Shown: piece after piece, positions 12,701 to 22,588 of the stretch
How positions within the stretch are numbered: position 1 is the stretch's first letter
How the letters are laid out: each line of letters begins with the position of its first letter
NCBI GenBank assembly: GCA_951804985.1
Contig: OX638131.1
Coordinates: 103,436,464 to 103,500,463, forward strand
Source: Dryomyza anilis
Lineage: Eukaryota > Arthropoda > Insecta > Diptera > Dryomyzidae
Length of the DNA stretch: 64,000 bases
Direction: 5' to 3'
The notes under the pieces: generated by a model
Databases searched by the model: none
What the model was told of the DNA's origin: nothing
What the model saw: the letters and a program-made list of their open reading frames with translations, nothing else
Made by a program: the position numbers and the translations under genes

Positions 12701-15700
12701 AGCGGAATCGATTTTATTTTGAATTTCAATTATTTTGCCGTTCTGATTATAAATTTTGGATTGTCTGTGCTTTTTTATTTAGGAATTTTTTCGTTTTACA
12801 TTATAAGGAATTAGGCAGTACACATAATAAAAATGTAACATAGTTTTTTTACTTTCTACTTTTGTTAAAAGTGTCTGAATAAAAAAACTTTAGCATGCCA
12901 TCGTATTTTGTTTTAATGAGATATGAACCCAAAATACAAGTTATTTTAATTTCCACAGAAGTGTTTGCACAAAAAATATATTTATTGTGACATTTTTTCA
13001 ACAAAATCCGAAATGGAGTCACTTAAAAATTGTCAAAACTGATAAAGTGTCCCGTCAAACTGTTAACCGGGTTTTGAAAAATAGTAATGATGATCTAAAA
13101 TGTGGTTAGGGAGACGACGACCTACACAGAGATAAACGTGGTAAGGACATTTCTGATAAAAATACAAATGTATCGGGCAGAGAATTATCTGAAAAATGCA
13201 GTTGCTCTGAATCATTTTTTTAAATATTAACTAGGGCTTCCAATCCCGGGATCCCGGAGAATATTTCTACCGAAAATCCCGAAATGAAATCGCGGGATTG
13301 CCAATCAAAATAACGTGTAGAAAATATTAAAACTATTAAATATTAAATATTCCGGTTTTATCAAATAAAATTACGATTTTTTTTTATGAAATTTTAGGAG
13401 GACATTGATAAATTTAAACTCTAATTTTTGGAACCTATTCTGATAAAAAATACATTTTTATTACCCTAAATATAAAATTATTTTTTAAAGTTTTTTTTTT
13501 TAACTTCAGTTGCAATGCGCGAACGCCAACAAAACATAAACAATATAATGTTATCAGTAAAAATTTTATTATTGGCAGACTTTAGGATTTCTTTACTATA
13601 CGTCACAGAAATTGATCGTTAACATAATTTGGATTCAGAACTACAAAGAATGTATAAACACAATTATATTTGTGACAGGTTTAACTTGAGAAAATGTAAA
13701 AAAAAAAACATAAAACAATAATAGATTCAATCACTAATTTTATAAGCCTACTCCGATCCAAAATAGCTTTATTTAGATGATAAAATATTGATTTAAAGTG
13801 TTTTTAATTTCATATGCAATACTCACGCACAGGAAATGAATTAATTTTTTGAGATAATCTCTAGCAGCACTATTAAGACCTTTTACAACTATGGGAAAAA
13901 TATGCCGATCCGACTTAATGTGTATTTGGTACCTGTAATAAAAATTTCAATCATTCGGGATATAATCCGGAATATATCCCGGGATCCCGGGATTATTTGT
14001 CTAATCCCGAAAGTCCCGGGATTTCCAAAATGCTTCGGGATTGGAACCCATAATATTAACCAATACTCGGGGGATGCACCCTATTCATGCAATGCACTGT
14101 GTCGATCGTAGATAATATTTTAGGGAATTTAAAATTAAGAGCACTGCAGCTTTTAAAAACATTAATTAAATCATCAAAAGCCTTAATGGAGGAGATTCCT
14201 GAAAGGTTTAAACTTCGGTTATCAGACATGTTCTGCAATCCGTACGTTTTTATATCAAATCCGGAATTGCAAAACGGACGGATTAAAAAAAGGTGTTCTG
14301 TAAAACGGACGACAGCGAGAAATCTCGAATTCACTTACGAACAGCTGATCCATGTTCAAAACGTCTATTGTGAACTGATCATAAACAGCAAATTCAATTA
14401 AAATTTTGGGTAAAATTAGTTTATTTTTTATTTATTCATATCATACAATTTGAACGAGCGAGATGAATTTAAGTGACAAACAATTAGTGGCTATGTCCTT
14501 AAGAATTATTTTAACCCTTCTCGTGTTCCAGAATCTGCCTAAGTATTGTGTTAATTTATCATTCTACTTGAAAACAACCACGAAACCCAAAAAAAATAAT
14601 TAAGACAATCGCCTCAAAAAGTTTGGGCAAATGCTGGAATTCCAGCATGAACTCCAGAAACGTTTGAAATTGATTAAAATGTTCGTATTTTCCCCTGATG
14701 TACATAATTTGTTTAGTTTATTAATCTTTTTGTATGAACAGATTACTGAAATTTACCAATTTCATTCAAAAAACATGGAATTCTTTTTTGAAATGTTAAT
14801 CGGAATGAAATCGATGGGAAACAGGAAAACCCGTTTTCTAGAACATGGACTTAAGCAATGTTCGAAAAATGTGAAATTGAAATTGTTAAATCGAAATATG
14901 GAACATGAAATTTCGTTTTCACCATCAATTTCGAGTGAAAGTGAAACCACATTTCAATTTGCTTACGAAAAACATCACCTTTTTCGAAACTACGAAAAGA
15001 AGCACAAGTTCAGTTTCCTCACGAAAACAACCACATCTCTATTATACCCAAGAAATGAAGCATATATGTTTTATAGCCAGGAAATGAAATAATTTTCGCC
15101 ACGAAAAGAAACACTTTTACATTTAGCTATGAAAAAAAGCTCATCTATCATTTCCCCAAGAATAAGAGCATATATATTTGTTCAAGAAAGTTATCCCAGT
15201 AGACAGTGCACAAGAGCAAACTTAATTTGAAAAATGTGTTCCTTAGGGATTTGGCCAGAACCCACTGGCGTCATTGGACAATTTTTTGGAAAAATTTGTT
15301 CCTTTAGTCATTGGACAATTTTTTGAAAAAATTCTTATTTTAGGATTTGGCACAACCCACTAGCGTCATTGGACAATTTTTTTTTGGAAAAATTTGTTTC
15401 TTTGTGATTTGGCCAGAACCCACTTGCGTCATTGGAAATTTTTTTGGAAAAATTTGTTCCTTTAGGATTTGCCCAGAACAAACTTGCGTCATAAGTCAAT
15501 TTTTTGAAAAATTTATTTCTTTTGGATTTCAGCAAATAATGTCCAGTGACACACCTGGAAACCATGTCATCAATGATAAATCAACAAATTTAGTTATAAT
15601 ACAAAATCACCTCCATCATCAACATTGTGTTACATCTTACCCACAAAAATGTCTATTGAGATATCTGTATCGAAAATACATATATGATTTTATTCGTGGT

Positions 15701-18309
15701 AAAATTAAAAATGTGCTTTTGTTCGTAGATACAATATATGTGTTTCTGTTCGTGGGAAATATAAAGTTATGTTTCTGTTCGTGGAGAAAATGTGAATGAA
15801 GCTCTTTTCGTGGCTAAAACAATTTAATGCTTCTTTTCGTGAATAAAATAAATGTATGCTTGTTTTAATGATTTTTTTTTTAAAGTGCCGTTTTTCATAA
15901 GCAAATTGAAACGTGTGGGTTTTCGTAATAGGCGTCGATATCATCTCGATATCTATAACGACAAAAACAATGATATCATCTCGATATCTATTACGACAAA
16001 AATAAAGATATAATTTTAGATAGTTTCGTTTTAATTGAAAACCCTATCGTTTTCGTATCATTGTAGATGAACGAAAACGACAATTTGAGGCTATAAACGA
16101 TAACGTTTCGATATCGTAAAATTATCGTTTCGATATCGTAAAATTATCGTTTGGTTTGCTGGGAACCAATAAACTTTAAAATAATGTTTATTTTAACACA
16201 AAAATTTCATTAGTGCGTTGTACTGTTCTCTGCACAACTACAACAACCACGATATATATTTAGATTTTTCGACAGAATAGAACAAGACACCGACATGTTT
16301 TTCTTTTTCCTAGAAATACTTTAAATTTTGAATTTAATTTTATAAGGTTTTTTTTTGATATACAATTTTTATAAAACTAATAAAAATCGATTTGGTTTGC
16401 TGTCGCGCGCAACCATAGCTACTACTATATGTAAATATTAAACTATAGAGTTTGTACAGTGACTTTTTTCAAGTGCCTATTATTACTACAACAACAGCAA
16501 ATACTTTGCTACTACAATAAAAGCAACTACAACATGCCGGCTGGCCGAGTCGAGTAGAGCCGCGCCATGCCATGCTTGTTTATATTATCGTCACTCTGCA
16601 TGGGCCAAAATTATATATATATGACTGACTGACTGGCTGATAACGTGATTTCAGGCATAACCTAAAAAAAATATATTTTTCCATTTCAGCCATGATTTTT
16701 TTTTTCATCTCTATATATAGTATATATATTTCAGAATTTGTTGTAGAGGAACACTGGAGATTTTTGTTTTTGCATAAATTCAATGAGAATTACCATTTGT
16801 TATACATTTTTGAGTTTAAAGAGTATTCATTTGTATATGAAAATTGTAAATTGGATTTGGAATAATAAATATGTTGTTTAATTGGCAGAAAGTATGTGAA
16901 AAACCACTTTCAAAAGATATTTATTGAAGGTTATGGCAATATTACTACTGATAGGGTATATTAAAAGCAGTTCATTGATCGATTAAAGATTAAAAAAGCG
17001 ATTTGCAAGCAATAATTTGAAGCACATTTTTGGAAGAGACTAAATTTTTGAAAGTTGCTAATTTTTGCCGAGTTTATTTGACCGCTATTTTATAAAGAAA
17101 CAGTTTATTTATCTAAACACTTTTATTCGTTTTTTTATGAATTCATTATTTGTTGCTATGCTATGCAACGCTTGTTGCTTGCTTGCTATGTCTTTACGTT
17201 TGCGATCCCCCACACATCTCCAAACTCTAGTTTTTTTTTTAATATATGTGCGCCGCGTTCTTCCCCTTTCGCTTTCATACTACATGCTGCTGCTGCTCGT
17301 TTAGAATTTTATTTTATTTTTTATCTGTCAAGCAAGAAGAATTATTTTTAAACTTGTGTCAAGCATTTATGAGCGCGCCGCCCGCCCGAACGCCGCCGCA
17401 CACACATCTAATAAAATTACATGGACGCAATGCGCCGCCCCTCGTAACACCTACTGTTGCTGCTGTACTCAAACAATTTTGACATGCCTCGTAGTAGTAA
17501 TAACTACACCTGCTGCTGTTTGGGGGTAGCAGCTTTGGTTGTTGGAAGCTCTTTGGAAGCAGCTTTATTAAGCTCTTTGGCTACTACTTACCAGTTTTGT
17601 CTGATCCCGACTGACGATCGAATTCGCGTTTGCCGCCATCACGTCGCTGCTGTTGTCCATCGAAATTGCGATTGCGTGGTGGTCCGCGATTGTCGCCGCG
17701 ATCTCTGAACTGACGCTGCTGTTGGCCGCCTTCCGTTACTGGTCCCGCATTGTTGAAGCCGCCGCCATTACCACCAGCACCATTTTCTCTGAAGTTGCGA
17801 CGATTGTTGCGTTGCTCGCGATCGCGTTGCTCACCGCCGTTTTGTTGTTGTTGTCTGTAGTTGTTGTTGTTGTTGCGCACAGCACCGCCAGCTGCGGCGG
17901 CACCACCTTCACGTGCTTCGCGCGGTTTGCGATTGGCGGCAAAATTTGTGCTACCACCAGCGCCGCCTTGTTGTTTGCCATTGAAACGATCACCACCAGC
18001 ACCGCCGCCGCCAACGCGTTGTTCACCACCACGCTGCAGCTTGTTCATGGCCGCTGGTTTGTTTTCCTTCTCCGCCTGGTTGGGCTTCTTGTTGGCGCCA
18101 CCCTGTGGTTTGGCGGCAGCAGCATCTTTTGTACCTTTGCCCGCTCCAGCAGCAGCAGCACCGCCGACCGCCTTGGTCGTCGCTGGCTGCTTCTTCTTGG
18201 CAGCCACCGTCGCAGCCGCCGCAGCAGCAACATTATCTAATGGCTGCTGCTCGCTAACATCATCGTCCATGAACAAAAGTTCATAACGATTTTTTCCTGC
18301 GCTGTCCAT
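9249..18309 (-). CDS. vig: vig, SERBP1/HABP4-family RNA-binding protein (3 coding exons)
   Basis: Join, read on the minus strand: 18309-17592, 11279-11004, 9772-9249; 1518 nt, 505 aa. All splice sites are GT-AG and both introns are phase 1. Residues 1-26 (MDSAGKNRYELLF, then acidic) match the Stm1-type N-terminus. Residues ~90-235 are rich in G, N, Q, R and RG. Residues 247-256 (RDGAGAHNWG) are the hallmark of the hyaluronan-binding/SERBP1 domain, which continues through LTLDEWKAQ and the charged EEELEYDP segment. The C-terminal ~110 residues are RGG repeats. The Drosophila family member associates with RISC and with HP1; the family also binds ribosomes. Length and exon logic fit Drosophila Vig. 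Here it stands upstream of and diverges from vasa. Confidence 0.93.
9950..10440. repeat. ~42-bp tandem array in vig intron 2
   Basis: About 11 units of 'tccaaatgaaattgagatttttccatttgaaattgggaaaat'-type sequence with small variants. Open in all minus-strand frames (QFQMEK / FHLEF patterns) because the unit length is a multiple of three and stop-poor; not a gene. Two or three more units lie in inverted orientation at 10803-10930. Confidence 0.9.
10600..10765. repeat. GGTTCCGGTTCC-rich dispersed repeat, copy 1
   Basis: Contains GAAACGGTGCCGTTT, GGTTGGAACCGATACC and AACCAGAACCGGAACC. Similar words recur at 57720-57955 and 60105-60170. Non-coding; class unknown. Confidence 0.5.
10803..10930. repeat. 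inverted copies of the 42-bp vig-intron unit
   Basis: 'ctcaatttcatttggaattttctcaattt' is the reverse complement of the 9950-10440 unit. The two sets face each other across ~360 bp containing a GGAACCGGAACC-type repeat (10600-10765). Confidence 0.8.
11004..11279 (-). CDS. vig: vig coding exon 2
   Basis: Acceptor TTGCAG, donor GTGAGA; 276 nt, phase 1 at both ends. Encodes the family signature RDGAGAHNWGSVKETIDD, an alanine/glutamate-rich insert, and the segment LTLDEWKAQKQQRAKPQFNI. Confidence 0.93.
11391..11967. mobile_element. fold-back element, ATATCGTCACTGTCATGCC family, copy 1
   Basis: Starts ATATCGTCATTGTCATGCCAA and ends in the reverse complement (CATGATAGTGACGATAT). Internal blocks (GCACCTATCTATTGGCATCA against its inverse TGATGCAGATCGATAGG) are also mirrored. 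A longer copy is at 40810-41721. Non-coding; lies in vig intron 1. Confidence 0.82.
11976..12195. mobile_element. TA-flanked MITE (CACCCAGAAAAAAATAC ends), copy 1
   Basis: 220 bp, ends CACCCACAAAAAAATAC and TTTTTTTCTGGGTG, flanked by TA on both sides (11974-11975, 12196-12197). Internal sequence matches, in reverse orientation, the copy at 54838-55059 (e.g. AATTGTCCTATTGACCAATT). TA duplication and short inverted ends suggest a non-autonomous Tc1/mariner-type element. Confidence 0.88.
12196..12959. other. vig intron 1 interior, nothing recognised
   Basis: AT-rich intronic DNA without gene or clear repeat; the 68-aa open frame at 12516-12722 shows no family features. Confidence 0.4.
12960..13231 (+). 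pseudogene. Tc1/mariner transposase relic (N-terminal DNA-binding region)
   Basis: Interrupted frames read RQTVNRVLKN, then after stops and shifts NVSGRELSEKCSCSES. The second phrase aligns with SISGRKWARKADCSES of the transposase relic at 49509-50085. Broken by stop codons and interrupted on the right by the hAT element at 13232. Clearly dead. Confidence 0.6.
13232..14052. mobile_element. complete non-autonomous hAT element with 8-bp TSD
   Basis: 821 bp. Left end TAGGGCTTCCAATCCCGGGATC; right end, inverted, GGGATTGGAACCCATA. Flanked by ATATTAAC at 13224-13231 and 14053-14060, an exact 8-bp duplication. The TAGGG-type end and 8-bp duplication point to the hAT superfamily. No transposase inside. 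Fragments of the same family lie at 1120-1245 and 21127-21250. Sits in vig intron 1. Confidence 0.9.
14061..14740. other. vig intron 1 interior, unassigned
   Basis: Contains a 104-aa open frame (14087-14401, plus) of rather protein-like composition (ERFKLRLSDMF...), mirrored by a minus-strand frame. I cannot assign it to a family; it may be a fragment of a transposon into which the hAT element jumped. Confidence 0.3.
14740..15930. repeat. fold-back region with internal ~60-bp tandem repeats
   Basis: The left flank (14900-15180) repeats 'CACGAAAAGAAGCA'-like units. The right flank (15690-15930) carries their reverse complements (TGCTTCTTTTCGTG, TTCATAAGCAAATTGAAA). Between them 15240-15545 holds about five units of ~60 bp around 'CCAGAACCCACTGGCGTCATTGG'. 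Frames here are repeat artefacts. Confidence 0.7.
15931..17591. other. vig intron 1, vig-proximal part
   Basis: Contains 'ATCTCGATATCTAT' duplications near 15940-16010, CAACAACAGCAA-type runs (16480-16530) and a GC-richer segment (17150-17480) next to exon 1. Short frames there lack family features; an unrecognised alternative vig exon cannot be excluded. Confidence 0.35.
17592..18309 (-). CDS. vig: vig coding exon 1
   Basis: Starts with the ATG at 18309-18307 and ends after one base of codon 240, followed by GTAAGT. It carries the N-terminal motif, an alanine/lysine-rich linker and an RG/NQ-rich stretch. The other frames over this GC-rich exon are shadows. Confidence 0.93.
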
Positions 18310-18460
18310 ATTTGGTTGATTATTTTTTGAAATTTATTTTTGGTTTTTCCAAGATTTTCACTGCTTTTTCTTCTAATTTATTGGATTAGAATTTTTTAAC
18401 CTTAATTTTTTTCGAGTTCTGTGTGTGTTCGTCGTTCAGCAGCACCAGCACCAAGAGTCA
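18310..18460 (-). promoter_or_regulatory. presumed vig 5' UTR / promoter-proximal region
   Basis: Directly upstream of the vig ATG on the minus strand. No TATA box or splice site stands out. The assignment rests on position only. Confidence 0.35.
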
Positions 18461-19099
18461 AAAGATGAAACACATGCCCAAAATGAAAAAAGCATGGTAT
18501 ACATATAATAAAGAAAAGTCACTTTGCTGACTGCTGCCACTACTACTAAATACTACTATTTGACAGCAAGGCTGTGTTTAATGCGTCATTCTTAGTACAT
18601 TTTAGTAGTAGCAACAGCAACAGCAGTTGGTTGGTAGATACACTCTGTATTTTAACCAATACCGCGACTGCCTGTTTGTCCATTTGAGAATCGAGATAAA
18701 CGAAAACACATCAGAATTACACCCAAAATAATTCTGGTGTGTTTTCGTTTATCTCGAGTATTTTAGATTTTTGTAAACTGTAGGTGTCTGTGTGGATTGT
18801 GTCCTATGCCGCCAATTTGAGATCACCATAGATGACGGATGAGCTGTGTTTAATATTGCAGTGTTGGAATTTTGCAAAATTCATATAGGAATTTATAAAT
18901 ATGCTATAGGTAGCTGAAAGTTAACGTTTATGAATCACATTTAATTCTCATAATTTAGGTTTATTTGTTATTGAGTAATCTTTGAAGAAAAATGTGTCTG
19001 GAAATATTTTATTGTGAAGCCTTCTAGAAATTCCTTATTACGTCCTATTAAGCAATTTAGGTGCGCTCTGAAATTGGAGTCATAAAGAAGACCAATTAT
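18461..19099. other. vig-vasa intergenic region, nothing coding
   Basis: Holds a short perfect inverted repeat: CGAGATAAACGAAAACACA at ~18690-18710 answered by TGTGTTTTCGTTTATCTCGA at ~18739-18758. Otherwise unremarkable. Confidence 0.5.
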
Positions 19100-19470
19100 T
19101 GAGTGTTTTATGAGCCCACAGAAAAATGACTCTTAAAAGTATCTCATTTAAGACTGTTTTCGGAGCTCTCAAAAATATTACTCATAAAAGATTCATATTT
19201 AGGAGTTATTTAGGAGCCCTCACAAATAAGACTCTTAATAGCATCAAAAATAAAATTGTTCTGAGCGCTCAGAAAATAGACTCAAAAAAGTTTTATATTT
19301 TAGATTGTTTTAGGAACGCTACAAAATTTGATTCATAAAAGAGTCTCATTCATGAGCGTTTTAGGAGCCCCCTCAAATCAAACTCATAAAATCATCAAAT
19401 TTAAGAGTATTTTAGGTGCACTCAGAAAAGGGAGTCATAAAAGTATTTCATTTATGCTAGCTTTAGGAGC
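19100..19470. repeat. ~60-bp degenerate tandem repeat
   Basis: About six units of the form 'TTTAGGAGCCCTCACAAATA.ACTCATAAAAG.ATC.CATTTA'. The two short open frames across it are products of the repeat. Confidence 0.75.
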
Positions 19471-19884
19471 CTACTGTTTAAATAAAATTGATAAACTTCG
19501 TTTTGAATTAGAAATCAAATGAAATTTAATAAAATATTAGTGTAAATTCAACAGACAAACCTACATATTTAATGGGTTTTTCTTGAATTTAATGCATTTT
19601 CTCACGGATGTCTGCACTAAGATAAACATGAACATGTACTATGTTGGATTCATTTCAGGCACATTCTATATTTCTGAAGAAAGAAAAACTCCAAAAATAA
19701 AGTAATTGTGGTGTCTGGAAATTCTCAAAAATGTGAATGTTTTAAGAATATTTTAAAATGATCAAAAAGCGCAGTTTCTGTATCTTTTTTGGGGTCTTAA
19801 ATATGAGCTTAAATATGAGTATTACTCCTATAAAAGTGTCAGAAATATGAGGGTTTTTAGGCTCATAAAATGGTGCCCTCTACC

Positions 19885-20205
19885 CAGGGGTTGGGAGAAA
19901 CTGAACGACGCCGCCGACGCACAAACAAAAAACAAAATAAAATCCAGAAGAAAAAAACAGTGTTGCAATTTTAGAAAATGAACAAATCAAAAGTAACAAA
20001 TAAAAGTAGTTAATACTATTAAAGATTTAGTTGTATTGAAATTATATTAAATTTATTCCTATTAATATTTTAATTGAAAAAATGTGTAAATACAATTAAC
20101 TAATTAGTAAATTCATTCATACTTTTAATTGGAATACAATTTTGTTTGCTATTAATGTCAATTGTTATATATACGTACAATATTTTTTTCTGTGTGTATA
20201 TACTG
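19885..20205 (+). repeat. dispersed repeat ending TTTTTTTCTGTGTG, fragment
   Basis: Matches, in reverse orientation, 51845-52130. Shared blocks: AACTGAACGACGCCGCCGACGC against its inverse GCGTCTCGTCGGCGGCG; GTAGTTAATACTATTAAAG; ATATATACGTACAATATT. Non-coding. Confidence 0.75.
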
Positions 20206-21126
20206 TCCCCAGGAATCGAACTAGCTTCTAGATACTAAAGTGATTACGGAAATATTTTTTCAGCTTCGATTGCAAGAAATTATTGTCAATATGTGTTTTT
20301 CAAAAATGGTAACTTGCGCGAATATACAAAAAGTCAGTATTAAAATCGGACAAAAAAAATTGGGTCACATTAAAAATAATTAAATATTTATACATATATT
20401 TTCGAAGAAAATAATTTGTAAGTAATTATTACTTATATGGATCCATAAATATATTAAAATTGAATTTTAAAAATAAAATGCATTACGGGCAAAGCATTGT
20501 TCAGATGTCAAACTGCCCCTCATTAAAATGTTAAAATGTCAAAGTCATCGCAAAACAACTAAATCTTTTGTAGGGTCACTTAATTTTGTATAAAATATTT
20601 TTCTGGCACCAAAACCATATTTGTTAAAAGGTATACCACAGAAAACTGTCATTAAGGATGATAATCAAAAAGTTACTATCAAGTCGGACATGGTAAACTG
20701 AAGAATAAAATGTCTGGTGTTTTATCGAATTATTAATTTTAGTACCCTTTTGAGGTTGTTGAACCAATCTAATATACATATTCCCATTAATGTATATTTT
20801 TTGATACGATTTTTGTACACGATATTCAAATGATCAATGACGCAATTGGGTTCTTGAAAAAAGGAACCAATTAAAAAAAAACGACAAAGAAAGCAGTTGG
20901 GTTCTAACAAATAATCAATGAAGAATTTTTCCAAATAGTACATATTTTCTTTTCTCTTGTACTATAACAGTCTATTGGGATAGCTTGACATAAACAATAT
21001 ATTTGCTTTTCTTCTTGGCAAATCTATACATGTGCTTTTCACCGTAGCTAAATATAAGATATTTTGGCTAAATTTAAATTTCCTTCGTTTCGTGGAGAAA
21101 ACAAAAAAAATCTATAATTTACTTTG
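20206..21126. other. vig-vasa intergenic region, nothing recognised
   Basis: AT-rich. One unit resembling the 60-bp repeat of 15240-15545 (GACGCAATTGGGTTCTTG...GGAACC) is seen near 20835-20870. Confidence 0.4.
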
Positions 21127-21250
21127 TAGGACTTCCAATCCCGATATCCCGGAAATTCGGAATCCCGTCGAAAATCAGTACCGAAAATCCCGAAATGAAA
21201 TCACGGAATGAAAATAATGTGCAATAAAATGAAAACTACTAAATTCTATT
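21127..21250 (+). mobile_element. hAT-like element, left-end fragment
   Basis: Starts TAGGACTTCCAATCCC and follows the first ~120 bases of the element at 13232 (CCGAAAATCCCGAAATGAAATC). No right end. Confidence 0.65.
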
Positions 21251-21474
21251 TGGCTATTTTCATTATTTTCCAATAGACCCTGATAATAAAAAAAACTATC
21301 ATGGTAAGGATATCGCTGGTATACTTTTGAAGGTACCCTTTAATATATGACTTATATGATTTCTTAGGAGAATACCATATTTTTAAGAACGTTGTGGCGA
21401 ATTGTCAAATATATTCATGCTGCTTATTGAATTCGGCAGATTGATTCACTGCTATGGGTGGGACTCTGCATGAT

Positions 21475-21650
21475 ATTTGTACTCAAAGTGGTGGGACCTA
21501 CAGTTTATTGCCGAATCCGAACGGCGGGTGAGAGCTTTTCATAGGCAATGTTTTGCTCTCGTAGGTTTGACATTTCCTACCGAGAGGTAGCGCGGTATAG
21601 AAAAATGTGTTGTTAGCCCCAGTCCAGGCTTTAACCGGAGAACGTTCAGC
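21475..21650 (-). repeat. tRNA-derived SINE, copy B (truncated)
   Basis: Minus-strand match to 59676-59983: GGACTGGGGCTAACA, CCTACGAGAGCAAAAC, GAAAAGCTCTCACCCGCCG, TCGGATTCGGCAATAAACTG and CCCACCACTTTGAGTAC in the same order. Head and tail incomplete. The 64-aa frame over it is not a gene. Confidence 0.82.
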
Positions 21651-21771
21651 TCGCAGAATACAACGAATCGAATATGACGGTATCGGTATCAATAATCAAC
21701 ATGATTAGGTTTTTTTTTTAAAGTAATTATTTCAATTATTAAAATATAGTTGTTAAGTTTAACTTTTTAGG

Positions 21772-21940
21772 GCCAGTTTTTCAGTGCTAGTTGAACTTTG
21801 TTTGTGGTTTAAACTACATTTAAAATCAAAATTGATTTTTTTCAGTGAACTTCAACCGTCGTTTAGACTTAGTTTAAACGACCGATGCTGATTGTTTAAA
21901 CTACGTTTAAACTTTCATAGTTTTTGACATGAATTTTTTT
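21772..21940. repeat. short 'GTTTAAAC'-rich repeat upstream of vasa
   Basis: GGGCCAGTTTTTCAGTG followed by GTTTAAACTACGTTTAAAC-type words, probably a MITE end. A facing end (CACTGAAAAACTGATC) occurs at ~27291-27306, but the two are 5.5 kb apart and need not belong together. Confidence 0.45.
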
Positions 21941-22189
21941 CACAACACTCACTTTTTTCTGTCGCTGCGCTGTTTCACAAATTATTATTAATTTTTGTAC
22001 ACTATGCATTAAAAATTTAAAACTTGTGTTTTCAGTATTCTAGGTTATAATACACTTTGATTATAATATCCCTGATTTATAATAGACATGCGTAAATTTA
22101 CAAAGTATATAAAAGCTTTGCTTCTTCTTCTTTTGATTAACCAACTTTTGCATTACATCCCTGAACATTGCAAAAAAAGCTAGCATTTA

Positions 22190-22417
22190 CATTTTGTTTT
22201 ATATCTGACGTTTTGCTCGCTCTATCGCTCCCTCCATAAAACACAAAACAAAGGGGACAGACAAACTAAGAATCAATGAGAATCACAAAAAAAGACAACA
22301 AATATGCGACAAATTCAACAAAATATCATCGTATAAACAAAAAATTGTGCAGGGCAAAAGATTAGTTTTAAAGTAGTGGCCGGCTAAGAAGTAACAACAA
22401 ACTTGATTTTCAACAAA
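22190..22417 (+). promoter_or_regulatory. presumed vasa/solo promoter-proximal region and 5' UTR
   Basis: AC-rich leader directly before the first ATG, in good dipteran start context (CAACAAAATG). The in-frame stop TAA at 22385-22387 closes the frame upstream. No TATA box is evident. Transcription must start upstream, since both Vasa and SOLO read through the next exon. Confidence 0.4.
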
Positions 22418-22588
22418 ATGTCGCAAAATCGACGCGGAGCTAATAATCAAACGTTTAATAGAATTAAAACGCGAACCTACAATAATAAAAATCAACAACA
22501 AGCAAAACAAAATGTAACTATTAAACGTACTCAAATTTCCATTTCAGAACTGCGAAGAATGTCTGACTGGGGAGATGATACTGAAGTG
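22418..22588 (+). CDS. vas: vasa/solo shared coding exon 1
   Basis: 57 codons, donor GTGAGT, phase 0. The last ten codons (MSDWGDDTEV) resemble the start of Drosophila Vasa. The preceding 47 codons are R/N/Q-rich and may or may not be translated. A good acceptor (TTTCCATTTCAG, ending 22546) precedes the inner ATG. Confidence 0.8.

Noticed and set aside
14087..14401. 104-aa plus-strand frame with fairly protein-like composition
   Set aside because: No family recognised, mirrored by a minus-strand frame, next to transposon debris; kept only as an unassigned note.
17653..18286. Plus-strand frames of 195 and 141 aa over vig exon 1
   Set aside because: Shadows in low-complexity A/L/S sequence opposite a recognised coding exon.
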